Under the pieces are notes generated by a model, which had not been told where the DNA came from, ran no database searches, and saw only the letters and a list, made by a program, of their open reading frames with translations. Positions 16,945 through 24,639 of a stretch of DNA of 64,000 nt are shown in pieces. This DNA is from Lewinella sp. LCG006. Its GTDB lineage: Bacteria; Bacteroidota; Bacteroidia; Chitinophagales; Saprospiraceae. Each line of letters begins with the position of its first letter. The first letter of the stretch is position 1. The stretch is from the NCBI RefSeq assembly GCF_040784935.1, contig NZ_CP160680.1, positions 5,375,802 through 5,439,801 on the forward strand, read 5' to 3'. A program made the translations under genes and the position numbers.

Positions 16945-19902
16945 CTAACTCAGCAAATAATCAATATCGCCACGCTCCAGAGAAAGTTTTCCGCTTGGTC
17001 CCAGAATGTCTTCTGCTAGTTGGAGTTTGCGATTTTGGAGTTGGAGGATTTTCTCTTCGATGCTGTCACGCGTGATGAACTTAAGGGCGATGACGTTCTT
17101 TTTTTGGCCAATACGGTGTGCCCGCGCGATAGCCTGCTGTTCGGTAGTGGGGTTCCACCAGGGGTCGAGGATAAAGACATAATCGGCAGCGGTCAGGTTC
17201 AAACCGGTACCTCCCGTTTTGATGGAGATCAGAAAAGACTGCACGCTGGGATCTTCCTGAAAACGGGCGATTTCACTTTTTCGTTTGTTGGCGGTAAGGT
17301 CACCACTGAGCCAGGAGTAAGGGCTTTGACGCTGGTCCAATTCCTGGCGAAACAATTCCAGGTGCTTAACAAAAGAGCTGAACATCAGTACTTTGTGTCC
17401 GCTTTTTTGTATGGTCTCCCACTGTTCAATGATGTCGAGATATTTGCCGCTTCCTTTTTCATAGGTCTCGTCCACGAGTACGGGATGGTTTACCAACTGT
17501 CGAAGTTTGGTAAGGGTTTGCACTACGAGAATCCGATATTTCGCATTGGAGGCATCAAAATTTTCGAGAAGATAGTTGCGGGCTGCAGATTTTTCGCGCT
17601 CGTAGATTTTTCGTTGCTCCTTGGTCATTTCGGTGTAGAAGACCTGGGTGGTCAGCGGTGGCAAGTCTTTTGCCACCTCGTCTTTGGTACGTCGCAACAA
17701 GTAAGGTTGTACCAGTTTGCGGAGTTTGTCCTTTTGGTCTTCGTCGCTTTGGCGCTCAATGGGGAGGATGAATTCCTGGCGGAAAAAATTGTAGCTACCA
17801 AGTAGCCCTTCATTGATGAATTGCATTTGAGACCAAAGATCACTCAGGGAGTTTTCGATAGGCGTTCCACTCAGCGAGAGTTTGTGGCGTGCTTCCAGGC
17901 TGTTGAGGGCTTTAAAGACCTTGCTTTCGCGGTTTTTGATTTGCTGACTTTCGTCCAAAATGATGTATTCAAACTCAAGCTGCGCCAAAAGATCCACATC
18001 GCGCAATGCGGTCTGGTAGGTGGTCAGGATGGTGTCAAAACGCTTAAGGAGTCGGGCATCTTTATGTCGTTTGGGCCCAAAGTGCTGGTAGACCGACAAG
18101 GAGGGAACAAACTTCTTGATCTCACTTTCCCAATTGTAAAGCAGGGAAGAAGGTAAAACAATCAAAGCGCGGAGTGGCTGGAGAAAATCCTCATCATCTG
18201 GAGGAGCAAAAAGACCCAATTGTTGTCCGGCACCTATGGTGGCCTTTTCTGGCTCGGTACTGGCTGCTCGTTGGGCTGCGCGTTGTTCTTTTGCGTAAAG
18301 CAGAATTGCAATGGTCTGTAAGGTTTTCCCCAAGCCCATGTCATCCGCCAGGCAACCACCTAATTCGTTCTTGTGCAATTGTGCCAACCACTTTACACCT
18401 TCCAGCTGGTAGGGGCGTAGTTGTGCTTTCAGCAGGGGTGATGGCTTATAGTCAACGGTTTCTACCTGCAAATCTGTCCCGTTGGGAACATCGATATTCT
18501 CTAATAAAGTGTACTGGCTCTTGGTCAGGCGGAGCTTGTCGCCTTCTGTTTTACCAAAATCTACGACTTGCTTGTAGCGGTTGAGCCATTCTTCTGGAAT
18601 TAGGAAGAAAGTGCCATCGGGCAGCGGGAAAAAGCGATTGTTATTGCGGATGTATTTGGTCAAAGCCATAAACGGAAAGCGATGCTCTCCCACGACGACT
18701 TCCCCTTTGAGGTCGAACCAGTCGGACGTGGATTGTACTTCCAGGTCAATTTTTGGGAGGGCCAGTTGGATGGGCTTATCATCTAGTTCAGGCGTCTCAA
18801 TGGTGAAGCCAGCGGCTTCCAGCGCAGCTTTTTGTTGGGCCAACCACTCCAGCATTCCGTATGGGTGATCTTCTGGCCCTGCAACTTCAAAGTGGCTTTG
18901 GTGTTCTTTTCTAACGAGTGGGAATTTTTCCAGCTGCGCTATAAATGCCGCTTCGGCTTCGGGGTTGCGCTTGATTTGCGAAATCCGAATTTCTTCCCCC
19001 GACATATCCATTGAAGTACGGCTTTTGCGGGTTTCCTGCCAGCCAAAGTAGGCATCGTGGTAAACCATTTCTACCGCAAGAATCCACCGTTCTTCGAAAA
19101 GATGCTTGGTGGTCTTTAGGCGACAACCCAGCAGTTCATTGTGTTGGACAACGGCAAAGCCTTCTGCTTCCACTTCTACCTTGTTCACAATTTTCATGAT
19201 GAAATTGCGAAAGTAAGCGTTGACGGAAGCGGCTGGTATCTGTACTTCTGCTTTTTGCCGGAAAGGCTTTACCAGAAAACCGTTGATGTGATTGAGACGG
19301 TACAACTTGTAGTCGGCACAAATCCATCCCGTAGGCTGATTGGTAAGTGCGACCACCTCCTTTTCCCTGATGGGCCATTCTTTATCACCATTAAAAAGCC
19401 GCAATTGGTACAAAACGGCATCTTCGGTTTTTTTGAAATAAAGCTGTGGCTCAAGGGGTTTTTTAACGAGTTCTACAATAAAATCCTTGACCAATACCCG
19501 GCGTTCCACCTGCCAACTTAATGGAAGATCATGCCTGACGATCAATTGAAGCATCTGATCCAGTCGGCGGTGAACATAATTTTGGATGGCTTTGAAAAGC
19601 TCTCGGTCTTCAAGCATTTGTACCAGCGGCGGCGGCTTGCGGCGACCTTTATGAAAATGCCTGAGAATAACCTCTGGCTGAAGTTCATCAATAAGACGAA
19701 AAATAACCTCGCGGGTAGGGTTGAGTTCCAGTTCAAAAGCACCAATCGTAGCGGTGGTCGCTTTCTGCTTGATATGGGCAAGATAGCCCTCCTGATCGCG
19801 CGTAACTACAAAAGCTTCGGGCAGGAAAAGTTCTTTGGCGTATTCGTTGAGGTTATAAACGACATCAACGATTTCTTTAGGTACTGCAGCAGGTTTGAAC
19901 AT
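16945..19902 (-). CDS. SNF2-family DEAD/DEAH-box helicase
   Basis: About 985 residues. The C-terminal half is a complete SNF2 ATPase: motif I DDMGLGKTLQTIA (near residue 520), motif II DESQQIKN, motif III SGTPIENSLSDLWS, and lobe 2 with SFLISIKTGGTGLNLTAAD and the RAHRIGQKKNV motif VI. The N-terminal 500 residues are poorly conserved, as is usual for bacterial SNF2 proteins. These are ATP-driven double-stranded DNA translocases; the bacterial role is mostly unknown. The frame also permits a TTG start 30 bp upstream (19932), but I prefer the ATG at 19902. No restriction or methylation partner is adjacent, so a defence role is not indicated. Confidence 0.93.
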   Translation of the reverse strand: MFKPAAVPKEIVDVVYNLNEYAKELFLPEAFVVTRDQEGYLAHIKQKATTATIGAFELELNPTREVIFRLIDELQPEVILRHFHKGRRKPPPLVQMLEDRELFKAIQNYVHRRLDQMLQLIVRHDLPLSWQVERRVLVKDFIVELVKKPLEPQLYFKKTEDAVLYQLRLFNGDKEWPIREKEVVALTNQPTGWICADYKLYRLNHINGFLVKPFRQKAEVQIPAASVNAYFRNFIMKIVNKVEVEAEGFAVVQHNELLGCRLKTTKHLFEERWILAVEMVYHDAYFGWQETRKSRTSMDMSGEEIRISQIKRNPEAEAAFIAQLEKFPLVRKEHQSHFEVAGPEDHPYGMLEWLAQQKAALEAAGFTIETPELDDKPIQLALPKIDLEVQSTSDWFDLKGEVVVGEHRFPFMALTKYIRNNNRFFPLPDGTFFLIPEEWLNRYKQVVDFGKTEGDKLRLTKSQYTLLENIDVPNGTDLQVETVDYKPSPLLKAQLRPYQLEGVKWLAQLHKNELGGCLADDMGLGKTLQTIAILLYAKEQRAAQRAASTEPEKATIGAGQQLGLFAPPDDEDFLQPLRALIVLPSSLLYNWESEIKKFVPSLSVYQHFGPKRHKDARLLKRFDTILTTYQTALRDVDLLAQLEFEYIILDESQQIKNRESKVFKALNSLEARHKLSLSGTPIENSLSDLWSQMQFINEGLLGSYNFFRQEFILPIERQSDEDQKDKLRKLVQPYLLRRTKDEVAKDLPPLTTQVFYTEMTKEQRKIYEREKSAARNYLLENFDASNAKYRILVVQTLTKLRQLVNHPVLVDETYEKGSGKYLDIIEQWETIQKSGHKVLMFSSFVKHLELFRQELDQRQSPYSWLSGDLTANKRKSEIARFQEDPSVQSFLISIKTGGTGLNLTAADYVFILDPWWNPTTEQQAIARAHRIGQKKNVIALKFITRDSIEEKILQLQNRKLQLAEDILGPSGKLSLERGDIDYLLS

Positions 19903-20097
19903 AAACGTTGGAACAAGGTAAGGACCGTACAAAAAATAAAGGAAGCCTAATTTAACGAAGAGGGAAATTTATTTTTTGCACAATACAAAAGACTGCAAGA
20001 ATACTAAAAATGGGGCTTTTGATCGGTGTGCTGATAAAGAAATTTGACCAGCCGAGAAATAAAATTACTTTCTGCTCATAATGGGGGTTGGAAGTGC

Positions 20098-20105
20098 TAT
20101 ATTTG
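20098..20105 (+). promoter_or_regulatory. Bacteroidota-type -7 element TATATTTG
   Basis: TATATTTG matches the TAnnTTTG consensus of the Bacteroidota housekeeping sigma factor exactly and lies 25 bp before the ATG of the CPBP protease gene. A clear -33 TTTG is not seen. Confidence 0.5.
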
Positions 20106-20130
20106 TTAGTTTTGGCATTCAATCCTGTTT

Positions 20131-20838
20131 ATGTTATTGCACTGGTCAGATCATTTACTGTTTATCATTGTGGGGGTCATCATACCGTTGCGAACGGTGC
20201 TGGGTACGCAGCCTCAACTTGCTAATATTCGCTTCAATACCCGCATGAAAATTCAGTTGTATTGGAGTAATAATCTGTGGCTGTGGTTGTTATGCGGTGC
20301 TGTAGCTGGGGTGTGGTGGTTCAATGATCGTTCCTGGGAATTGATAGGCTTGCAAAGCAAACTGGAATGGCCCTCGGGGTGGCCATTGATTGTCTTTGCC
20401 GTTTTTACCCTGCTCTACTTATGGGACACCGTCAGCGAAGTCAACAGCCAGCAACATCGCGAGATAACGGCAGAGAATTTACAGTCAGAATTAGGCTTCC
20501 TCCCCGCCACGGCCTACGAATATTTTCATTTTATCTTTCTCGCGCTGACGGCAGGTATTTGTGAGGAGTTCATCTTCCGCGGCTATTTTATCCGTTATTT
20601 TCAATGCCTGCTCGGGCAGGAAGAAACCTACACTTTGGCAATTCTACTACCCGCATTAATTTTTGGAGCGGTACACTTCTACCAAGGCTGGCGAGCGGTG
20701 GTGAAAATTACGGCGATGGCCATCATGTTTGGTTATGTTTTCGTGCACACGGGAAGCCTGTGGATGCTGATGATCGTCCACGCCTTCATCGACTTATTGG
20801 GCGGAATGATTGCTTGGCAGTTGATGCGGCGAGGGTAG
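20131..20838 (+). CDS. CPBP-family intramembrane metalloprotease
   Basis: A 235-residue polytopic membrane protein of the CPBP (CAAX protease/bacteriocin-processing, ABI) family. The catalytic signature is complete: Glu145-Glu146 and Arg150 in CEEFIFRGYF, His182 in FGAVHFYQGW, and His217 in the last helix (HAFIDLLGG). Family members are glutamate-type intramembrane peptidases used in peptide maturation, immunity or stress signalling; the substrate cannot be told here. It is preceded by a good -7 box and followed by an independently promoted TPR gene. Confidence 0.88.
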   Translation: MLLHWSDHLLFIIVGVIIPLRTVLGTQPQLANIRFNTRMKIQLYWSNNLWLWLLCGAVAGVWWFNDRSWELIGLQSKLEWPSGWPLIVFAVFTLLYLWDTVSEVNSQQHREITAENLQSELGFLPATAYEYFHFIFLALTAGICEEFIFRGYFIRYFQCLLGQEETYTLAILLPALIFGAVHFYQGWRAVVKITAMAIMFGYVFVHTGSLWMLMIVHAFIDLLGGMIAWQLMRRG

Positions 20839-20895
20839 GTGGACTTTCCTTTGGAGACTCTTTTTCACAGAGGGAGTCGGAAAATATTTTTTGGT

Positions 20896-20903
20896 TACAT
20901 TTG
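20896..20903 (+). promoter_or_regulatory. Bacteroidota-type -7 element TACATTTG
   Basis: TACATTTG matches TAnnTTTG and sits 45 bp before the ATG of the TPR gene. The T-rich stretch about 20 bp upstream could serve as a weak -33 region. Confidence 0.45.
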
Positions 20904-20947
20904 TTTTGTTAGTGAGTTTTTTCTCCGTCCCTTACCCATAATTTGCA

Positions 20948-21838
20948 ATGAAGGCTTTTTTTAGTTTTGTTGCCATTTTGTTAACGTTTAGCGTATGTGC
21001 TTCCACGCAAGACGATCATATGGTAAGGGTACTTTTTTGCCAAGATATCCTGGATAAAAGCAGCTTAAGCGAGGACGATTTTCGTCAGTTGGATAGTGCC
21101 TTGTTTCAAGTCAACTACTATCTTTCTAATACTGCTATAGCGCTTTATCATCGTGCGATCCAGCAGGCTGACCAGTCGGCGGATGGAAGTAAATACGCGG
21201 GGATTTTTGAATTAAGGCTTGCCGATATTTACTGGGATTTTGAAAAGCTGGATTCTTCCTCTTATTATATTGATCTGGCAGCTGCCCGGTTCAAAGCTTC
21301 AGGCGATGAATTGGCTTACGCCAGGACAGCCAATATCAGGAGATTGATCAAGGCAGCGGAAGGCGATTTTTTAGCTGCGCATGAAATAAGTTTCGACGCT
21401 TTGCATGTTTTTGAAAAGTATGGTAACAAGATGGGCATTGGCATTGCCAACCGAGATATCGCGTCCATCATGATTCACGAGAAGAAATATCAGGAAGCTT
21501 TGGCCTATTGTACAAAAAGCATTGTCACACTAGAGTCGATTGATTACTGGTATGAACTTGTTTTCAGTCATCAGCGCATGGCGATCATCTATCGTAATCT
21601 TGGTGACTTTCAAAAAGCGTTATCGTTTCTCCAAAAAGGAATTGCGGCCTGTTACCAATTAGAAGGTTTTCGGGTGTATCAGGCAGTAGCCAAGTTGTAC
21701 TGGACACGCGGATACATTTACGAAGCGGCCGGTAAGTATGATCAAGCGATTACCTGCTTGGATTCCTCCGTCTATTTTGCTCATCAGATTAACTTGTCCT
21801 TTGATCGTTGGGTCTATGATAGCAAGGGCCGTATTTAG
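20948..21838 (+). CDS. TPR-repeat protein, probably truncated sensor
   Basis: A 296-residue protein with a signal peptide (MKAFFSFVAILLTFSVCAS) followed by about five tetratricopeptide-like repeats. In related organisms such exported TPR arrays are usually the sensor half of a histidine kinase or LuxR/LytTR regulator, with a membrane helix and signalling domain after them. Here the protein stops directly after the repeats (SFDRWVYDSKGRI). The next reading frame, 11 bp downstream, is the collapsed remnant of a LytTR response regulator. I infer that a deletion removed the kinase part and most of the regulator. Confidence 0.7.
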   Translation: MKAFFSFVAILLTFSVCASTQDDHMVRVLFCQDILDKSSLSEDDFRQLDSALFQVNYYLSNTAIALYHRAIQQADQSADGSKYAGIFELRLADIYWDFEKLDSSSYYIDLAAARFKASGDELAYARTANIRRLIKAAEGDFLAAHEISFDALHVFEKYGNKMGIGIANRDIASIMIHEKKYQEALAYCTKSIVTLESIDYWYELVFSHQRMAIIYRNLGDFQKALSFLQKGIAACYQLEGFRVYQAVAKLYWTRGYIYEAAGKYDQAITCLDSSVYFAHQINLSFDRWVYDSKGRI

Positions 21839-21849
21839 TAATATTTCCA

Positions 21850-22032
21850 ATGACAACATCCGCGAAGCCCAAACTACTGATGGTAGAAGACGATATGATT
21901 ATCGCTGCCGATAACCTGGAAAAAGTGGATGCCATCAGCGAGCATTACGAATTTCTAACGATCAACGCCCGGCAAATTCCCATCTCGCGCCGCATGAAGG
22001 AGCAGGTAATCAACCGGATTAAAATGATTTGA
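21850..22032 (+). pseudogene. Remnant LytTR response regulator (internal deletion)
   Basis: The 60-codon frame begins like a receiver domain (KPKLLMVEDDMIIAADN) and jumps directly to what looks like the end of a LytTR DNA-binding domain (YEFLTINARQIPISRRMKEQ, then VINRIKMI). Most of the receiver and LytTR domains, roughly 180 residues, are absent. The two halves are in frame, so the remnant may still be translated, but it cannot function as a normal regulator. Confidence 0.75.
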
Positions 22033-22058
22033 GGGTTATTCACGGAGCTCTAGTACCA

Positions 22059-22088
22059 ACCATATAGCAGTAAATATTGACCGTTCGG
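22059..22088 (+). promoter_or_regulatory. LytTR-type direct-repeat site
   Basis: ACCGTTCGG at 22080-22088 matches the general LytTR box pattern. A weaker copy, ACCATATAG, starts exactly 21 bp earlier (22059). Two boxes phased by two helical turns are the usual LytTR arrangement. The site lies 80 bp upstream of the response-regulator gene at 22168. Confidence 0.45.
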
Positions 22089-22167
22089 AAACAGCGGCCT
22101 CTGCGTGGGAAGCTATCACCGGTTACTGACACTTTTGCACTTATCTTATGGTGACAAAAGCACAGAG

Positions 22168-22644
22168 ATGCCTATACCATCCTACCCTAAAATATTAATC
22201 GTAGAAAACGAGCTCATCATTGCCGCAGATGTATTGGTGCAATTCTCAAAACTGGGGTGCCAAATGTTGGGCATTCATGCCCGGGCCATAGATGCCCTGA
22301 AGACTATCGTTGCAAATCGTCCTGATCTTGTGATCATTAATGTTGGTTTGCCAGGCAAACTCAATGGCTTGGCGGCTGCCCGCTTGATGACGCAAGACTA
22401 CCACCTTCCGCTCATCTTTTTGAGTTCGCATACCGATGAGGACAGTTTGCAAGGTGCCCTGGCACTGCGCCCTTGGGCGTTTATTGCCAAACCTTTTATC
22501 AATGAGGACTTGGAAAACGCCCTAGCGTATATCCTGACGCGACTAGCGCAACCATTGAGGGAATTAGATTACCAGAATACTTGTAAATTATTTTTTAATG
22601 GTGAAGTGTATCGACTTAAGCTTCCTCCTCCACTGGAAGATTGA
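22168..22644 (+). CDS. Stand-alone receiver protein lacking the phospho-acceptor Asp
   Basis: A 158-residue receiver-domain protein. KILIVENELIIAADVL, NVGLPGKLNGLAAARLM, PLIFLSSHTDED and FIAKPFINEDL follow the normal receiver order with the conserved Lys in AKPF. At the phospho-acceptor position the sequence reads LVIINVGLPG, so Asp is replaced by Asn58. It ends about 30 residues after the receiver with no LytTR or other output domain. It is therefore a pseudo-receiver or a decaying gene. An in-frame start 63 bp upstream exists, but the ATG at 22168 gives a natural receiver N-terminus. Confidence 0.7.
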   Translation: MPIPSYPKILIVENELIIAADVLVQFSKLGCQMLGIHARAIDALKTIVANRPDLVIINVGLPGKLNGLAAARLMTQDYHLPLIFLSSHTDEDSLQGALALRPWAFIAKPFINEDLENALAYILTRLAQPLRELDYQNTCKLFFNGEVYRLKLPPPLED

Positions 22645-22649
22645 AAGTT

Positions 22650-22679
22650 ACCATTCGGAAATAGAAGACGACCGTTCGG
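22650..22679 (+). promoter_or_regulatory. LytTR-type direct-repeat pair, 21-bp phase
   Basis: ACCATTCGG (22650-22658) and ACCGTTCGG (22671-22679) differ by one base and start exactly 21 bp apart, the classic spacing for a LytTR dimer. They lie 110 bp upstream of the small gene at 22789. The second copy also forms part of a weak GACCG/CGGTC hairpin with five following T residues, so a terminator role for the preceding gene is an alternative. Confidence 0.55.
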
Positions 22680-22743
22680 AAGTCGGTCTTTTTAAGGGGG
22701 TGGAATAGCGCTAATTTGCAAGTGAAATTAATTATTGGCAATC

Positions 22744-22768
22744 TTAAAAACTAGCGTTTAGTTTTTAA
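22744..22768. promoter_or_regulatory. Perfect 10-bp inverted repeat upstream of small gene
   Basis: TTAAAAACTA and TAGTTTTTAA flank a 5-nt loop, 20 bp before the ATG at 22789. It could be an operator or a 5'-UTR hairpin. A further TTAAAACT copy follows it directly. Confidence 0.5.
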
Positions 22769-22788
22769 GTACTTAAAACTCATTAATT

Positions 22789-23073
22789 ATGGCTTACGTA
22801 TTTAATATGCTCAACACGACTCAAAAAGAGATTACCGTTTACTGGTACGACTGGAACGATGGGAGTCACCTGATTGCTGCGGGCACCTATCATATTTCCA
22901 GCAAAGGAAATGCGGACATTAATGCCTTAGACAACGTAGTGATCCAAATGGATTTGTACGACAAAAAAAATAAGGTATTAGGCGGAATTTGGCAGAATTT
23001 TTATGCGACCAAACGACCAATGCAAATTGTAGAAAAAGAAGGCATCTATTCAATAGAATATAGAAAGGAGTAA
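22789..23073 (+). CDS. Small hypothetical protein
   Basis: A 94-residue soluble protein with no signal peptide and no family I recognise. It is rich in aromatic residues (YWYDWNDGSH, IWQNFYATKRP) and by pattern probably a small beta-rich fold. The case for a real gene is its own upstream control region (a LytTR-like direct-repeat pair and a perfect inverted repeat) and a strong intrinsic terminator 137 bp downstream. Function unknown. Confidence 0.65.
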   Translation: MAYVFNMLNTTQKEITVYWYDWNDGSHLIAAGTYHISSKGNADINALDNVVIQMDLYDKKNKVLGGIWQNFYATKRPMQIVEKEGIYSIEYRKE

Positions 23074-23209
23074 AAATCACTCAAAGATTTCAATGAAATA
23101 ACCATTAAGCGTCTCAAAACCCAAGAGGCTACCTTTTTATTCTTTTGAAGATCTAGTGTGATTTCAATCATCGCATAATGATGATTATCCTACCTAAGAC
23201 CAATATTAG

Positions 23210-23238
23210 GCCAGATTCAGGAATGAGTCTGGCTTTTT
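23210..23238 (+). terminator. Rho-independent terminator
   Basis: GCCAGATTCA (23210-23219) pairs with TGAGTCTGGC (23224-23233) with one G-U, loop GGAA, followed by TTTTT. It ends the transcript of the small gene at 22789. Confidence 0.8.
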
Positions 23239-23285
23239 GCTGGGTGCCATTCATACCATTATACTAAGTAATTAGCTTTAGCCAG

Positions 23286-23590
23286 ATGGTCAAAGAAGTT
23301 AACCTCGTATCGCGGTGCTGGCTCAACTACTTCCAACGAGCCAATATGAAAGGCAAACTGGAAAAGTTAATGGGCTGGCTAAGACGTCGAATCCGTTGTT
23401 TTCGCTTGAAACAGTGCAAACGTACCATCTGAATAGCCAGATTTCTACAGGAACAAGGCATACCTAAATGGCGCAGTTGACTACTGGCACTATCTAGTAA
23501 AAGATGGTACCATATATCCAACAGGCCTCAAACGCACTAAGGGATGAATCTGGAATGGTTCGCCTCAATTGGTCTGTTTGATTTACCTGC
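23286..23590 (+). pseudogene. Group II intron maturase, C-terminal remnant
   Basis: The frame from 23286 reads WLNYFQRANMKGKLEKL, MGWLRRRIRCFRLKQCKR and then, after in-frame stops, IARFLQEQGIPKWR, LLALSSKRWYHISNRPQ and GMNLEWFASIGLFDL. This is the maturase (GIIM) C-terminal region of a group II intron-encoded protein. At least three in-frame stops (first TGA at 23430-23432) interrupt it, and the reverse-transcriptase part is missing. It is a dead fragment with no catalytic domain left. Confidence 0.85.
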
Positions 23591-23610
23591 TTATTACTGC
23601 TCCAAGTTGA

Positions 23611-23705
23611 TGAAACCGCCTAGTAAGTAAGGCGTACGCTGGGTGGTGTGAGAGGACGAAACGACCGATGAAGAAATCATCATTCGTTTCTCCTACTTGA
23701 TTAGT
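23611..23705 (+). ncRNA. Group II intron 3' RNA end, decayed (domains V/VI)
   Basis: Directly after the maturase remnant, ATGAAACCGCC, GGCGTACGC and GGGTGGTGTGAGAGGACG, and then a stem closing with CGTTTCTCCTACTT, follow the order seen at the 3' ends of bacterial group II introns (domain V, domain VI and the splice end). Assignment is by sequence resemblance; no folding was run. Confidence 0.6.
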
Positions 23706-23807
23706 GATCCCAGCAGGATGTGAATTGTATTTTTAATAGTATTGATTATCAGTAATTTATAAAGTTTTTAGTTTTTTCTTTAGGGGGATTTTAGAAGCGC
23801 TCAAAAA

Positions 23808-23972
23808 TTATTCCTCTTCCTCTCCAACATTCCGTTGTTTTTTGCCTTCGCTCGCCTTTTTGTACTTCTTGAATAGACGCAGCAACACTACCAACCGGGA
23901 AGTATTCTTTTCACTTTGATCAGACGCACGCTGACGCAACCTACGCACCTGTGCGTCGGAGAGGTTCTTCAT
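23808..23972 (-). CDS. Small basic hypothetical protein
   Basis: ATG complementary to 23970-23972, stop complementary to 23808-23810, 54 residues. It begins MKNLSDAQVRRLRQRASDQ, has a Leu/Lys-rich helical middle (LVVLLRLFKKYKKA) and ends in an acidic EEEE tail. It is probably a short amphipathic helical protein. No family is recognised, and the coding call rests on an open frame with plausible composition in an otherwise empty stretch. Confidence 0.4.
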   Translation of the reverse strand: MKNLSDAQVRRLRQRASDQSEKNTSRLVVLLRLFKKYKKASEGKKQRNVGEEEE

Positions 23973-24119
23973 GAGGAACAACTGGTTTTCTCTAGTATGA
24001 AATTCGGGAAGCTAATATAAAACAATAAGTTTTTTAATATGATGAATTTTTAATTTTTTAACACAAAAAAGTTTAAAAAAATATTTTAGCCTAACCTTGT
24101 GACCCTAATAATTGGTCAC

Positions 24120-24635
24120 CTACCGAAACCCAGGCAGCGCCGGATAAGGAAGCAGCGCATCCAGCATATAGGTAATGCTATCAATCGATAGGATAGCCAG
24201 ACAAATGATAATAACGGCAAATAACAGGCTGCCCGGAAGATCATTTTTTGAGGCAATTTCGAGATAGGATTCACGATGTAATATCCTGGTGGTTACGGAA
24301 CTCACCATTAAGAGGAGCAGGAAATTGATGAGGCTGATAACCAAAGCATAACCTGCAAACTGAATCAAACTTAGTGCCAGTTGACTACCAGTCGTTTGCT
24401 TAGAAAATAATTGAAAAGCCTGACTGAGGGCATCGCTAGTGGGGTAGATCACTGCTGCTGATGAGAAGATCAATGCGCCAATGACGATGGTTCCTCCCAT
24501 TTCTAATGCGTCCTGGTTGTATTGCTTTTTGAGGCGATTCCTGATGAAATGATAGCATCCATAACAGAATACAACAAAGAGAATACTTAGATAAAACCAC
24601 TTAAAGAGGCCAAGGAGCATAAGGTTGGTATTCAT
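24120..24635 (-). CDS. Four-helix membrane protein, last gene of the DUF4407 operon
   Basis: 171 residues with about four transmembrane segments (near residues 8-28, 47-65, 85-115 and 133-155). I recognise no family with confidence. It starts 4 bp after the stop of the transglutaminase-like gene and is the last gene of a six-gene minus-strand run, so it likely belongs to the same membrane complex. Confidence 0.75.
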   Translation of the reverse strand: MNTNLMLLGLFKWFYLSILFVVFCYGCYHFIRNRLKKQYNQDALEMGGTIVIGALIFSSAAVIYPTSDALSQAFQLFSKQTTGSQLALSLIQFAGYALVISLINFLLLLMVSSVTTRILHRESYLEIASKNDLPGSLLFAVIIICLAILSIDSITYMLDALLPYPALPGFR

Positions 24636-24639
24636 TGTT

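Noticed and set aside
16945-19902. SNF2 helicase as part of a defence system such as DISARM
   Set aside because: No methylase, DUF1998, phospholipase D or nuclease partner is adjacent; stand-alone SNF2 proteins are common in Bacteroidota.
22671-22695. GACCG...CGGTC hairpin with TTTTT as the sole explanation of the second ACCGTTCGG box
   Set aside because: The stem is only about 5 bp, and the box has a one-mismatch partner exactly 21 bp upstream, so a LytTR site fits better; a dual role stays possible.
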